Positions 27,801 through 35,230 of a stretch of 64,000 nt of DNA are shown piece by piece. Made by a program: the position numbers and the translations under genes. The notes under the pieces were generated by a model that worked only from the letters and a program-made list of their open reading frames with translations, did no database searches and was not told where the DNA came from. The stretch lies in contig FZRB01000017.1 in assembly GCA_900199595.1 (NCBI GenBank), forward strand, positions 27,464 through 91,463, read 5' to 3'. Source of the DNA: Lachnospiraceae bacterium (lineage in GTDB: Bacteria > Bacillota > Clostridia > Lachnospirales > Lachnospiraceae). Each line of letters starts with the position of its first letter. The stretch's first letter is position 1.

Positions 27801-28579
27801 AAGAGCTGACCAGAGTTGGAGCCAAGATGTCTGTTTCTGATATAAAGCATAGTGAGATGGAGAAGAACCTTTCTCTCATAGATAATGCTGAAGCATATAA
27901 TTTACCGAATGAAACTGAGCTAGAAACCAGTGATATACCGGCAGAAGCAGCTTCAACTGACAGCATGGAAGAAATGAGAAAGAGAGCTGCCCAGAGAGGT
28001 ACCATCATACATTCACTTTTTGAAAAGCTGGATTATAACAGAGTTACTTCAAAAGAGACTCTTCAGGATGAACTTAAGAGAGTGCTTTCGGGAAAAGGAT
28101 ATACTGATGAGGATAGAGGACTGATAAATGTGAAGAGGCTTTCCGGTTTCTTTAGTGATTCAGATGCTTCCCTTTTCAGCAGAATGAAAAAAGCAGCTTT
28201 ATCGGATAAGCTCTTCAGAGAGCAGCAGTTTATAGTAGGTCTCACTAATTCAGAGATACCAGGAAGAAACCTGCATAGTGAAGATAGAGTTGAGGGTTCG
28301 GAGAAATCAGATGAAGATCTGACTGTAGTTCAGGGAATTATAGATGCATATTTCTATGAAAAAGATGAGAACGATGAGGAAAATATTATTCTTGTAGACT
28401 ATAAAACCGATAACGTAAAGGACGGTAAAGAACTTCTGGACAGATATGCTTCGCAGATGTACCTATATGCACTTACACTGGAGAAACTGACCGGAAAAAC
28501 GGTAAAGGATGTAATCCTGTATTCCACAAGATTTGGTGAAGTGCATTATCCTGAGTGGAGAGAATATAACACTAAGTAG
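24827..28579 (+). CDS. addA: AddA (RexA), helicase-nuclease subunit A
   Basis: 1250 residues, full length. Superfamily 1A helicase motifs run in order: Walker A SAAAGSGKTAVLVERI (about 21-36), VTFTRAAASQMR, DEYQDSND, GDIKQSIYRFR, NYRSRREVL, SIHKSKGLEFPVV, and LLYVAMTRAKEKL. The nuclease domain at the C-terminus has GIIDAYFY and ILVDYKTDNV. It pairs with AddB; translation of the two is probably coupled through the 17-bp overlap. No oddities besides a few acidic inserts. Confidence 0.96.
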   Translation: MPQWNKGQQEVLDSINDKQNILVSAAAGSGKTAVLVERIIRTVLEGKADIDEILVVTFTRAAASQMRAKIIDALEKAVSEKPESDLAKQLMLAETADIMTIDSFCHKIVKENFQIAGVDPAFDIYDKEEIVLLTEDVLDEVMDEHYKNDESFRHLARFLMKKNLNDESLREYILNIFRVSESFADPVKWLLGAKEEVKQLKETGSTKWIEDYRSYIRTLAEGYYEFLMRRADGAMEKIAPVNSGTAEKLYEMYVSDAMIMRTISEQGTSGDMAKAVPEKWTPNFPRKPVSEVLGDDEMKELADERDKIKQSVKSIYSEENLLKEIESSAEYVSCLVNVVLEFREALLKEKQLQGKYEFSDISHAAYRVLFDTEKGMPTDTGIRMAEIYKYIYIDEYQDSNDLQENIINAVARRDEEGNINNVFMVGDIKQSIYRFRLARPDLFAEKAERYSGGEGGRLITLNMNYRSRREVLEASNYIFRELMSKNFGGIEYDEAAELHTPDIDAYNESFPVSEEEISGKPELIMINTEKDEDTEEDIELSNEEQEAAVIGKRILELVYGDKENHKEPLMVKNENYNPKRPVSEHNSVYRPVRFGDIVILQRKVRGSSGMLRVYEQMGIPVTVEDSSGYFDAMEVVTMLSLLRVIDNIQQDIPLASVLLSGMGGFSDDELALIVSLSEDKYISLADKMVAFEEGYLGNDSEAGRVAEKIQRIRNLIDGWSKLRPYISIAQLLDRIIADTGYDEYIAAMPDGEKRVANLKNLKIRANHFESVRNNGLLDFLNYINKCQIHNIDFGEASLSERMGDSVTIMSIHKSKGLEFPVVFVSRLGQKFRLREMSENVVVDNDYYIAMNKYYYVGDRIMVKRNSLKKDVVKLLSEKEIKTEEVRLLYVAMTRAKEKLIMTGCYSKSVPAMPLTCSSMMDYIRYAMSQKTPDAYLEVRNLSMYEVESKFKKLYIKKSIDYGEDMIRLLELLDKESEKVESADPYSFVYPYEELTRVGAKMSVSDIKHSEMEKNLSLIDNAEAYNLPNETELETSDIPAEAASTDSMEEMRKRAAQRGTIIHSLFEKLDYNRVTSKETLQDELKRVLSGKGYTDEDRGLINVKRLSGFFSDSDASLFSRMKKAALSDKLFREQQFIVGLTNSEIPGRNLHSEDRVEGSEKSDEDLTVVQGIIDAYFYEKDENDEENIILVDYKTDNVKDGKELLDRYASQMYLYALTLEKLTGKTVKDVILYSTRFGEVHYPEWREYNTK

Positions 28580-28679
28580 CTGTCATTTAATATAGCATTA
28601 CTATTGTTGCGCCTTTGTTATGCCTTTGTTGCTAAGATGTGAGTGTAAATGTAGATAAGATTCATGAGAGGATTTTGCC

Positions 28680-31004
28680 ATGAGTGAAAAGAATCAGGTT
28701 ACAAAAAGAAAAGAAACATACAGAAGTGCAATAAAGAAGGTTAAGTCGGACAGGGAGCTGTATGATGCATTCAGCAAGCTTAACAGAGCTATTCCGCAGA
28801 GAAAGAGAACGACTCCTCTGGAAGAAGAGGATTTAACAAAAATGTATAATGCTTACGCAGCCACCATCAATACGCTTAATAATAAGATGGAGTCTTTGTC
28901 AGATAATATGTCGAAGCTGAATCTTACGGGTAAGAAGCTTATATCAACCCGAAAAAAGATGCAGAATCAGCTGGATTATTATACAAAGCTGCGTAAAACG
29001 CTCAGTAAGGACCTTAAGGCAGTGAGTGCCTGTAAAAAGCTTAATCTTGAGCCTAGACCGAATATTACCCAGTTCTACGAAAGTGCCCGCTCTGAGAAGC
29101 TGGAATACGACCTGAGAAAAGCAAAGAAGTATGGTGGTGGAACCAGTACAAGATATAGAATTACCACCCCTGAAAAGGATGGTTTCTTTACTGTGTCAAA
29201 AAAGGGGCTTTCTGTAAGTAAGAAGAAGGATGCGGTTATTGATGAGATAAATAAAAAATATGGTAATAAATCGATTTTTAATACCCAGAACAAAAAGCAG
29301 ATGGCTGCTCTTGCCGAACTGCTGCTTAAGGATGAGAAAATTGAGGATAAAATTCATGATGGTTTTGATGAATATGTTACCAGGGCATCTTTCAGAAGTA
29401 CACGAAGAGATGTAAAAGAAGAACTAATTGAGGTCGTGAATAAAGCAAAGGATGAAGAAACAATATCACCTGAAACAGCAAAGTTTCTATCGGATATGAT
29501 ACAAGAAATAAAGCCCGGTGAGATAATATCTCTTCTTGAATATATGCAGGAAGCTGACAGGATAGATAGTACAAAAGATATAAATAATAAATTGGGTGTC
29601 AATTCAAGTTCAAAGCTGGATAAGCGTAACAGCGCTATGTCTATGGTTGCAGACCTTATAGGCTGTAAGGGACTGATCGCGCCTGCATCTACCCTGCAGG
29701 TAAAGGATCCTGAAACCGGTAAGATAATTAGTGGTACTCTGATGGAGCATGCTGAAGGAATTGACAGAGATAGTGATAAAATAGAAGATATGGAAAAGTT
29801 CAACCAGCTGACTCCTGAAAAGATACAGAATAGTCTTTCACTTAAAAAGGATATAGCAAATTTACAGATTTTGGACTGGTTATGTGGCAATCCTGACAGA
29901 CATTTTCATAATATTTTCTACAAATTCGATGAAGCAGGAAATATTACCGGAGTAGTTGGTATAGATAATGATCTTTCCTTTGGTTCTAAGGATCACTTCC
30001 TGGAGAATGATGGTATATCATTGGAAAACATGAGTGTAATTACAAAGGAAACTGCTGACAGAATTATGAGTATGAGCAAAGAAGAGTTTAAAAATATGCT
30101 CTTCGGCTATGATCTCTCAACAGAAGAGGTAAACAAGTCTTTGGAAAGACTGGATATGCTCAAAGAAAAGATTGAAAATGATATGGAATACTATAAAGAT
30201 ATGCCATTGGGGTATGTTGAGGATGGCAGAATCAGAATAATGGACGATGAACAGCTTGCTGCGGCTTCATTTTATGGAGATCTTGCAGGAGGAAAGAGAA
30301 TGGGGACTATGGAGGGAGATATCCAGGGACGAAATGATAAAAATCTCTTTGCTTCTGTAGGTGAAGTGGGAAAAGTAGCAAATGGAATCTATCTAAGTAT
30401 GCAGGTAGCAAAAGAAGGAATATATAAGAATAATAATAGTGTTATTGCTAATGCTGTTATCATTGAAAAACAGATAGATGCCATGGAAGCTTCAGAGAGA
30501 AAAACACATAATGGTCACCAGCCGTTCAAGGATATGATTGCCGCACTTAAAAGCTGTAAAGAAGGATATAAATTTGTAGAAAACGGACTTGCGAAACCGA
30601 AGTATAATGGTGGAGTAACTATAAGTGAAGATAATATAAATATATATAAATCAGTACTTGAAGATGCTCTAAAGAAATGTAACAGTTATCTGGAAACCAA
30701 AGATGAGAAGAAAATCATGAAGCTGTCAAAAAGCAGCAATGGTTATGAACGTTATATGCTTGCAAAAGAAGCAAGAGATGGTATAACTCAAACTCTTGAA
30801 ACTCTTGGCGAAATGATTGAGAAAAAGGATGTCATTTATGATCTTGAGATTCGATTTGAAGGTCATAAGGTTACCTGTAATAAACAGATAGATGTCATAA
30901 ATAAAAAAGATAAAGAACGTAAAGCCGGTCTTGCAGCTCAGGCAGAAGATATAAAGATCAACCGTATGGAGGTGGAAAACCGCCAGAGCCAGCTCGGACT
31001 TTAA
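28680..31004 (+). CDS. unknown protein with a kinase-like fold (GN-DRH--N / IDND motifs)
   Basis: 774 residues, no signal peptide or membrane helix. The first 145 residues are helical and strongly charged. A Gly-rich turn GGGTSTRYR (152-160), then FFTVSKK, looks like the nucleotide loop and lysine of a kinase. MEHAEGID fits a hinge. The catalytic part reads LCGNPDRHFHN with Asp406-Arg407-His408 and Asn411, followed by GIDNDLSFG with Asp429 and Asp431. This order is the one known from HipA, PI3/4-kinases and actin-fragmin-type kinases. The rest (about 500-774) is helical and unrecognised. It stands 100 bp after addA with its own GAGAGG site. Substrate unknown; kinase activity is inference. Confidence 0.6.
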   Translation: MSEKNQVTKRKETYRSAIKKVKSDRELYDAFSKLNRAIPQRKRTTPLEEEDLTKMYNAYAATINTLNNKMESLSDNMSKLNLTGKKLISTRKKMQNQLDYYTKLRKTLSKDLKAVSACKKLNLEPRPNITQFYESARSEKLEYDLRKAKKYGGGTSTRYRITTPEKDGFFTVSKKGLSVSKKKDAVIDEINKKYGNKSIFNTQNKKQMAALAELLLKDEKIEDKIHDGFDEYVTRASFRSTRRDVKEELIEVVNKAKDEETISPETAKFLSDMIQEIKPGEIISLLEYMQEADRIDSTKDINNKLGVNSSSKLDKRNSAMSMVADLIGCKGLIAPASTLQVKDPETGKIISGTLMEHAEGIDRDSDKIEDMEKFNQLTPEKIQNSLSLKKDIANLQILDWLCGNPDRHFHNIFYKFDEAGNITGVVGIDNDLSFGSKDHFLENDGISLENMSVITKETADRIMSMSKEEFKNMLFGYDLSTEEVNKSLERLDMLKEKIENDMEYYKDMPLGYVEDGRIRIMDDEQLAAASFYGDLAGGKRMGTMEGDIQGRNDKNLFASVGEVGKVANGIYLSMQVAKEGIYKNNNSVIANAVIIEKQIDAMEASERKTHNGHQPFKDMIAALKSCKEGYKFVENGLAKPKYNGGVTISEDNINIYKSVLEDALKKCNSYLETKDEKKIMKLSKSSNGYERYMLAKEARDGITQTLETLGEMIEKKDVIYDLEIRFEGHKVTCNKQIDVINKKDKERKAGLAAQAEDIKINRMEVENRQSQLGL

Positions 31005-31011
31005 AATATAT

Positions 31012-31039
31012 GGCACTATTCAGCCTTTGATGTTAAAAT
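31012..31039 (+). promoter_or_regulatory. promoter-like box, copy 3 (upstream of DUF3153-like lipoprotein)
   Basis: GGCACT, 16 bp, TAAAAT, again with TTTGATG before the second box. It lies 45 bp upstream of the ATG at 31085 and starts 7 bp after the preceding stop. Confidence 0.55.
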
Positions 31040-31084
31040 GTACATGTTACCGGTGTAAAAGTGATTTACGAGGGGAGACTATGA

Positions 31085-32056
31085 ATGAAAAAGATCAAAT
31101 TATTAGTAGTGATGATGATTTGTATATTCTGTATTACAGGATGTATGAGATTTAATACTACTATTGAGGTTAAGAGTAATGGTAAGGTAGATGTTTCCAT
31201 GCTTTTAGCTGCAAAGAGTGAGGATGGAACCGAGGAGGATACATCAACTTCCTTTGAAGAGCTGGAAAAAGAAGGCTGGGTATGTGAGAATTATAAAGAA
31301 GATAATTATTATGGCGTAATATGCAAAAAGAAAGATATTGATCTTGAAAATCTTGCTGAGCAGATGGGTGCTACTGAAGAAGACACCATGATAATGGACA
31401 GTAATGATTTTAAGATAACTAAGAATGGTTTTGTATATTCATTTGATTGGGAGTATGCAGGGTCTGACGAGGATGAAGGCTCTGAATACGCTAAGAGCAT
31501 AAAAGATGAAGGTGGATACATGACCTTTACTCTGAAGGTTCCTGTGAAGGCAAAGAGCAGTAATGCAACTACTGTTTCAGATGGTGGAAGAACACTTGAA
31601 TGGGATCTTCTGGCACTTAAGCCGGACGAAGGAATTCATGCTGAGTTTGTTCTTATAAACTGGCCGCTTATAATCGGAATCATTATTGCAGTTCTGATAA
31701 TAATTGGTGTGGTAATTGCTATAATTGTAGCTGCAAACAACAAAAATAATAATATTCCAATGCAGCCGCCAATGAATCAGTATGGACAGCAGCCAATGGA
31801 TCAGTACGGCGCAATGCAGCCACCGATGGATCAGTATGGACAGCAGCCAATGAATCAGTACGGCGCAATGCAGCCACCGATGGATCAGTATGGACAGCAG
31901 CCAACGGTACAGCCGGAGCAGCCGCAGTATCAGCAACCACCGGTACAGCCACAGCAGCCGCAGTACCAGCAACCACCGGTACAGCCACAGCAGCCACAGT
32001 ACCAGCAGCCGGTACCACCGCAGAATGACGATGATACATTTCAGCCGTATCAGTAG
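31085..32056 (+). CDS. lipoprotein, DUF3153/LppM-like, with membrane helix and Gln/Pro repeat tail
   Basis: 323 residues. The signal ends in the lipobox CITGC (Cys20). The region MRFNTTIEVKSNGKVDVSMLL and the following beta-rich part resemble LppM/DUF3153 proteins. A transmembrane helix WPLIIGIIIAVLIIIGVV (about 198-220) comes next, so the chain would be tethered at both ends. The tail is repeats of MDQYGQQP and VQPQQPQYQQP. The ATG at 31085 is chosen over 31081 (other frame); GAGGGGAG lies 7-8 nt upstream. No partner gene remains downstream because an IS follows. Confidence 0.7.
   Translation: MKKIKLLVVMMICIFCITGCMRFNTTIEVKSNGKVDVSMLLAAKSEDGTEEDTSTSFEELEKEGWVCENYKEDNYYGVICKKKDIDLENLAEQMGATEEDTMIMDSNDFKITKNGFVYSFDWEYAGSDEDEGSEYAKSIKDEGGYMTFTLKVPVKAKSSNATTVSDGGRTLEWDLLALKPDEGIHAEFVLINWPLIIGIIIAVLIIIGVVIAIIVAANNKNNNIPMQPPMNQYGQQPMDQYGAMQPPMDQYGQQPMNQYGAMQPPMDQYGQQPTVQPEQPQYQQPPVQPQQPQYQQPPVQPQQPQYQQPVPPQNDDDTFQPYQ
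31772..32011 (+). repeat. in-gene tandem repeats, 54-bp then 36-bp units
   Basis: Two 54-bp units (31772-31825, 31826-31879) plus a partial third encode 18-residue MNQYGQQP/MDQYGAMQPP blocks. They are followed by three 36-bp units (31904-32011) coding for 12-residue VQPQQPQYQQP blocks. The near identity at DNA level points to recent slippage. Confidence 0.9.
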
Positions 32057-32111
32057 AAAAGATTTTTAGACCTTGGTATTATGATATAAGGGGCTGTAAA
32101 AAAACGGCCAT

Positions 32112-32157
32112 AAAATAAGGATGGAATCACCGCAAGGTGGTTTCATCCTTATTTTTT
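32112..32157. terminator. hairpin inside the left IS end
   Basis: AAAATAAGGATG pairs with CATCCTTATTTT and is followed by more T. On the minus strand it would end the transposase mRNA; on the plus strand it blocks read-through from the lipoprotein gene. Confidence 0.85.
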
Positions 32158-32258
32158 ACTTGAGCTACTGTTCCAACCTGTATATTTACTATTTTTTGCA
32201 GACATTAACTAGACCTGCTGTTCAACAGGCTGTTTTTGTGTTTATTATATAGGCCTCA

Positions 32259-33842
32259 TTATGCTACTAATGCTTCCCGATGCTTCTTATTATGATATTT
32301 ATATAGATTGAAACCACACGATATTAGTGTTAGTTCTAATATTACAGCTTCTTTGCCTCTCCTGAAGAGACGTTTATAAGATCTGTCCCATTTAATTATT
32401 CCAAACGCGCCTTCAGCCTGTATGCTCCTATTCATACACAACAATGCGCCATGAATGGATTCTAGATTGTTTATTACTTCATGGTGAATTGATGTTAGCT
32501 CTTGGTTCATACGAATCGTTCTGTTTCCTGAAGCCCTTTTACAACATTCATTTTTATGCGGGCAGCCTTCACAATTTTCACACTCATATATTTCTTCTGT
32601 TCGGCCGTATTTGTTTCCTTTAACAGGCTTACTATATTTAAAAATGAATTTCTTTCCATTCGGGCAGATCAGATTACCATCTTCATCCATCTGAAAATTT
32701 ACTGCTCTATAAGGATCATTGTGATATTTATCATCTTTTGTTTCTTTTTCGAACATAGTAAATTTCATATATTTTTCCATACCATGTTCTTTACAATACA
32801 GGTAATTATTGTATGAACCATATCCTGCATCTGCTACTGGATATTTAGGATAATGCCCGTATGTAGCATTAAATTTTTCCATAAGTGGAACAAAACATTC
32901 CATGTCTGATGCATACGGCTTAACATCTACAGTTGCTATATATTCATCACAAATAGCCGCCTGAAGATTATATGCCGGTAGTAACTGGTCATTCCCCATG
33001 TAATCACATTTAATTCGCATAAATGTTGCATCATGATCAGTTTTTGAATAACTATTTCTGTGATCTCCACATATTTGTATATGGTTTGCGTATGCTTTGA
33101 GTCTGTTTTTGTATTCTTCTAGTTTTTGATATCTCCGTTGTTCTGGGCTTTTACGATTTCCTCGTCCACAGACAAACTGCGCTGGCTGAATACCAGTTAC
33201 CTTTTGATATTGAATCAAAATATTTTCAAGATACTCAATCGCATAAGTTTCTCGCTTTTCGATTTTTATTCCCTGAAATGAAAGCGTCTCATTTATTTCA
33301 TCAATAAGAACAGAAACTTTCTCAAATACCTTGTCTCGATTTGTAGTACATGACTTCTTCCAAAACCATGTATAGCGATTCGCATTCGCTTCAATTTTAG
33401 TTCCGTCAATATATGTATGATTCAAATCAACATTTTCTGCTTCGAAAATGTACCTGTTGATGTCAGTAAATATCTGCTCAATAGAAGTGGTTAATTCATT
33501 ACGAATAACATTGCCAAATGTGGCGAATGATGGTGCTTTCATGCCATCAAGAAGATACATGAACCTGATGTCAGTTCGACAGAGTTTTTTGAGATTTCTC
33601 AAGGAACTGATTCCATGTTCCATAAAAGCAAAGAGTATAACCTTAAGTAGTTTCTGGACATCACATTTGGGACGACCTGTTTTGCAGCCTTTCTCTACAA
33701 AATATTTGGATAGGTCAATGTGATCCATCACCTCACAGAAAGTGTATACCGGGTCAGAAATATCAATTAGTTTTTCGATTTCTAGTGGCAATTTAAGCTG
33801 ACGGAGTGTATAATTACCACTGGTATTATTATTTGTTAGCAT
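32259..33842 (-). CDS. IS1182-family transposase
   Basis: 527 residues, intact. The N-terminal DUF772-like region (KLPLEIEKLIDISDPVYTF and the GRPKCDVQKLLK stretch) is followed by the DDE core: Asp in TYIDGTKIEANANRYTW, Asp in PVADAGYGSYNNY and Glu in QAEGAFGIIKWDR. A Cys-rich patch (CENCEGCPHKNECCK) typical of this family precedes the last block. The reading frame has no interruption, so the element may still be active. Confidence 0.93.
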   Translation of the reverse strand: MLTNNNTSGNYTLRQLKLPLEIEKLIDISDPVYTFCEVMDHIDLSKYFVEKGCKTGRPKCDVQKLLKVILFAFMEHGISSLRNLKKLCRTDIRFMYLLDGMKAPSFATFGNVIRNELTTSIEQIFTDINRYIFEAENVDLNHTYIDGTKIEANANRYTWFWKKSCTTNRDKVFEKVSVLIDEINETLSFQGIKIEKRETYAIEYLENILIQYQKVTGIQPAQFVCGRGNRKSPEQRRYQKLEEYKNRLKAYANHIQICGDHRNSYSKTDHDATFMRIKCDYMGNDQLLPAYNLQAAICDEYIATVDVKPYASDMECFVPLMEKFNATYGHYPKYPVADAGYGSYNNYLYCKEHGMEKYMKFTMFEKETKDDKYHNDPYRAVNFQMDEDGNLICPNGKKFIFKYSKPVKGNKYGRTEEIYECENCEGCPHKNECCKRASGNRTIRMNQELTSIHHEVINNLESIHGALLCMNRSIQAEGAFGIIKWDRSYKRLFRRGKEAVILELTLISCGFNLYKYHNKKHREALVA

Positions 33843-33855
33843 AATTAATTATACC

Positions 33856-33895
33856 AAAAAATCGCTTAAACCTCACGGTCTAAGCGATTTTTTTT
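33856..33895. terminator. hairpin inside the right IS end
   Basis: AAAAAATCGCTTA pairs with TAAGCGATTTTTT, followed by T on the plus strand. It lies between the transposase start and the right terminal repeat and would stop transcripts entering from outside. Confidence 0.8.
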
Positions 33896-33955
33896 GCTTC
33901 TTTTTCAGGGGACTTTTTTTACAGCCCCAATTAAATATAAGGAGATATTGACATT

Positions 33956-34819
33956 ATGAAAAAATTTTTTAGTTTATTGATTGTACTTAGTCTATGCTTT
34001 GCACTTACAGCGTGTGGCTCTGACAGCGAGCAGACAGATTCCAAAGGGAATGAAGTAACAACATCAAAGTCAGCGGCTAAGGAGGACAAGAAAGAATCTA
34101 AAGAAGAAAAGAAAGAATCAAAGGAATCTGGTGATGCTACAACAGAGGCTGCTGCTTCAGATGGAAGTGGTGAAACAACAGAGGCTGCAACAGAAAAAGC
34201 AGAGGATTCATCAGAGCCTCAGCCAACAGGAAATTCAATAACTGTATATAATGATGATGGTGTTGAAGTTACCCTTTTAGAAAACAGCGATGGTACATAC
34301 AGCACCAATGACGGAGTTCTTTATTATATGGGAGAAGACAAAGTTTTTCGTGCAAGAGGACATGAAGATCTTCATCTGATCGTTGCTATTGAAGAAGAGG
34401 AAGGTACTTATGAAGAGCAGCTTTCCAAAACTACCATAACAGTATTTAGTGGGGATGGTGGTGAGGTATCTGTTACTCATAATAATGATGACACATGGAG
34501 CACAAATGATGGAATCGTTTACTATATGGGAGACGATGGAATACTTCGAGCAAAGGGATATGAAGACCTTTATACTGAGAGACCTGTATATGAAGAGACT
34601 GATGAAGATGATGATGAAGAAGTTGAACTGGAAAATCAGTCATTAGGAGAATCCATGACAGTTTATTATGAGGATGGAACCGAAGAGACTGTTACAAATA
34701 ATGTAGATGAAGGTACATGGGTTACAAATTCAGGTACTGTATATTATATGGGAGACGATGGGGTACTTCGTGCAAAAGGTGCACCGGATCTCTATACTAC
34801 AAATCCAGCTGCAGAGTAA
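33956..34819 (+). CDS. lipoprotein with three copies of a YYMGDDG repeat
   Basis: 287 residues. Lipobox LTACG gives a lipidated Cys about residue 20. A Lys/Glu/Ser then Thr/Glu/Ala low-complexity linker (about 25-85) is followed by three units of about 55-70 residues. Each unit has ITVY/F-x-x-DG-x-EV, then TxSTNDGxxYYMGxD, then LRAKGxxDLYT. No known domain was recognised. The right IS end lies only 27 bp before the ATG, leaving the ribosome binding site (AAGGAGA) but not a native promoter. Expression now depends on the IS or on read-through, which is an inference. Confidence 0.75.
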   Translation: MKKFFSLLIVLSLCFALTACGSDSEQTDSKGNEVTTSKSAAKEDKKESKEEKKESKESGDATTEAAASDGSGETTEAATEKAEDSSEPQPTGNSITVYNDDGVEVTLLENSDGTYSTNDGVLYYMGEDKVFRARGHEDLHLIVAIEEEEGTYEEQLSKTTITVFSGDGGEVSVTHNNDDTWSTNDGIVYYMGDDGILRAKGYEDLYTERPVYEETDEDDDEEVELENQSLGESMTVYYEDGTEETVTNNVDEGTWVTNSGTVYYMGDDGVLRAKGAPDLYTTNPAAE

Positions 34820-34891
34820 AGAACTATATAGGTTTAAATAGGGATTTGGTAGTGACGTAAATTTTGTCTTGTACTTGTACCAGATATTATT

Positions 34892-34920
34892 TTGATACAT
34901 TAGCAACTTAGTGTTATTAT
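34892..34920 (+). promoter_or_regulatory. promoter for a candidate small RNA
   Basis: TTGATA and TATTAT are separated by 17 bp in the gap after the repeat lipoprotein. A strong terminator follows about 95 bp downstream with no ORF between. Confidence 0.45.
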
Positions 34921-34924
34921 AAAT

Positions 34925-35018
34925 GATGAAGAGGGTGTTACCGATAGACGGTTGCCCCTGAAATAGAGTTGTTACAAAGAGCAACTGTTATCTCGTGGCG
35001 TGAGGGCAGTTGCTTTTT
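34925..35018 (+). ncRNA. candidate small structured RNA ending in an intrinsic terminator
   Basis: The 411-bp gap 34820-35230 holds no gene. Within it, GCAACTG (34981-34987) pairs with CAGTTGC (35007-35013), with CTC/GAG inside, followed by TTTTT. Upstream, AGTTG (34967-34971) can pair with CAACT (34982-34986) instead, which would break the terminator. This is the look of an attenuator or a free small RNA. I do not recognise a known family. Confidence 0.45.
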
Positions 35019-35087
35019 GGTTGACTAAAAACTGTTCACATATAATAAATACAATATAAACGCAAATTACAAGAATTCGTGGTGTTC

Positions 35088-35116
35088 TTGCCACTTTCTG
35101 TATACTACGATATAAT
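35088..35116 (+). promoter_or_regulatory. sigma-A promoter of the large repeat protein gene
   Basis: TTGCCA and TATAAT are separated by 17 bp, about 115 bp upstream of the start codon, downstream of the candidate RNA terminator. Confidence 0.7.
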
Positions 35117-35230
35117 GTTCACGTATATTGAAATCCTAAATAAACAGGGAGACTAATTTGTGAATAAGCACCATAACAGCTTTACCTCAGGATTAAAAAT
35201 ATAATTTTGATAAAAGATAGGAGAAGGGTT

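Larger units (their letters stand above)
32090..33928 (-). mobile_element. complete IS1182-family insertion sequence
   Basis: The ends are perfect 15-bp inverted repeats, GGGGCTG followed by T and seven A on the left (32090-32104) and the reverse complement on the right (33914-33928). One transposase gene lies inside on the minus strand. Hairpins with T runs stand just inside each end (32112-32157, 33856-33893) and insulate the transposase. No clear target duplication is visible: the flanks read GATATAA on the left and AATTAAA on the right. Confidence 0.9.

Noticed and set aside
31012..31039. Sigma-54 promoter (TGGCAC) before the lipoprotein gene
   Set aside because: The -12 GC element is missing at the required spacing, and sister boxes begin with AGCACT.
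31772..32011. Regularly spaced repeats resembling a CRISPR array
   Set aside because: They are in frame within a lipoprotein gene, have no unique spacers and no cas genes nearby.
31577..32039. Long antisense frames over the lipoprotein repeats
   Set aside because: They arise from the repeat composition, lack ribosome binding sites and give low-complexity products.
32080..33945. Target-site duplication ATATAAGG flanking the IS
   Set aside because: The left copy runs into the IS end itself (32084-32091) and the right copy begins 6 bp away from the end, so it is not a true duplication.
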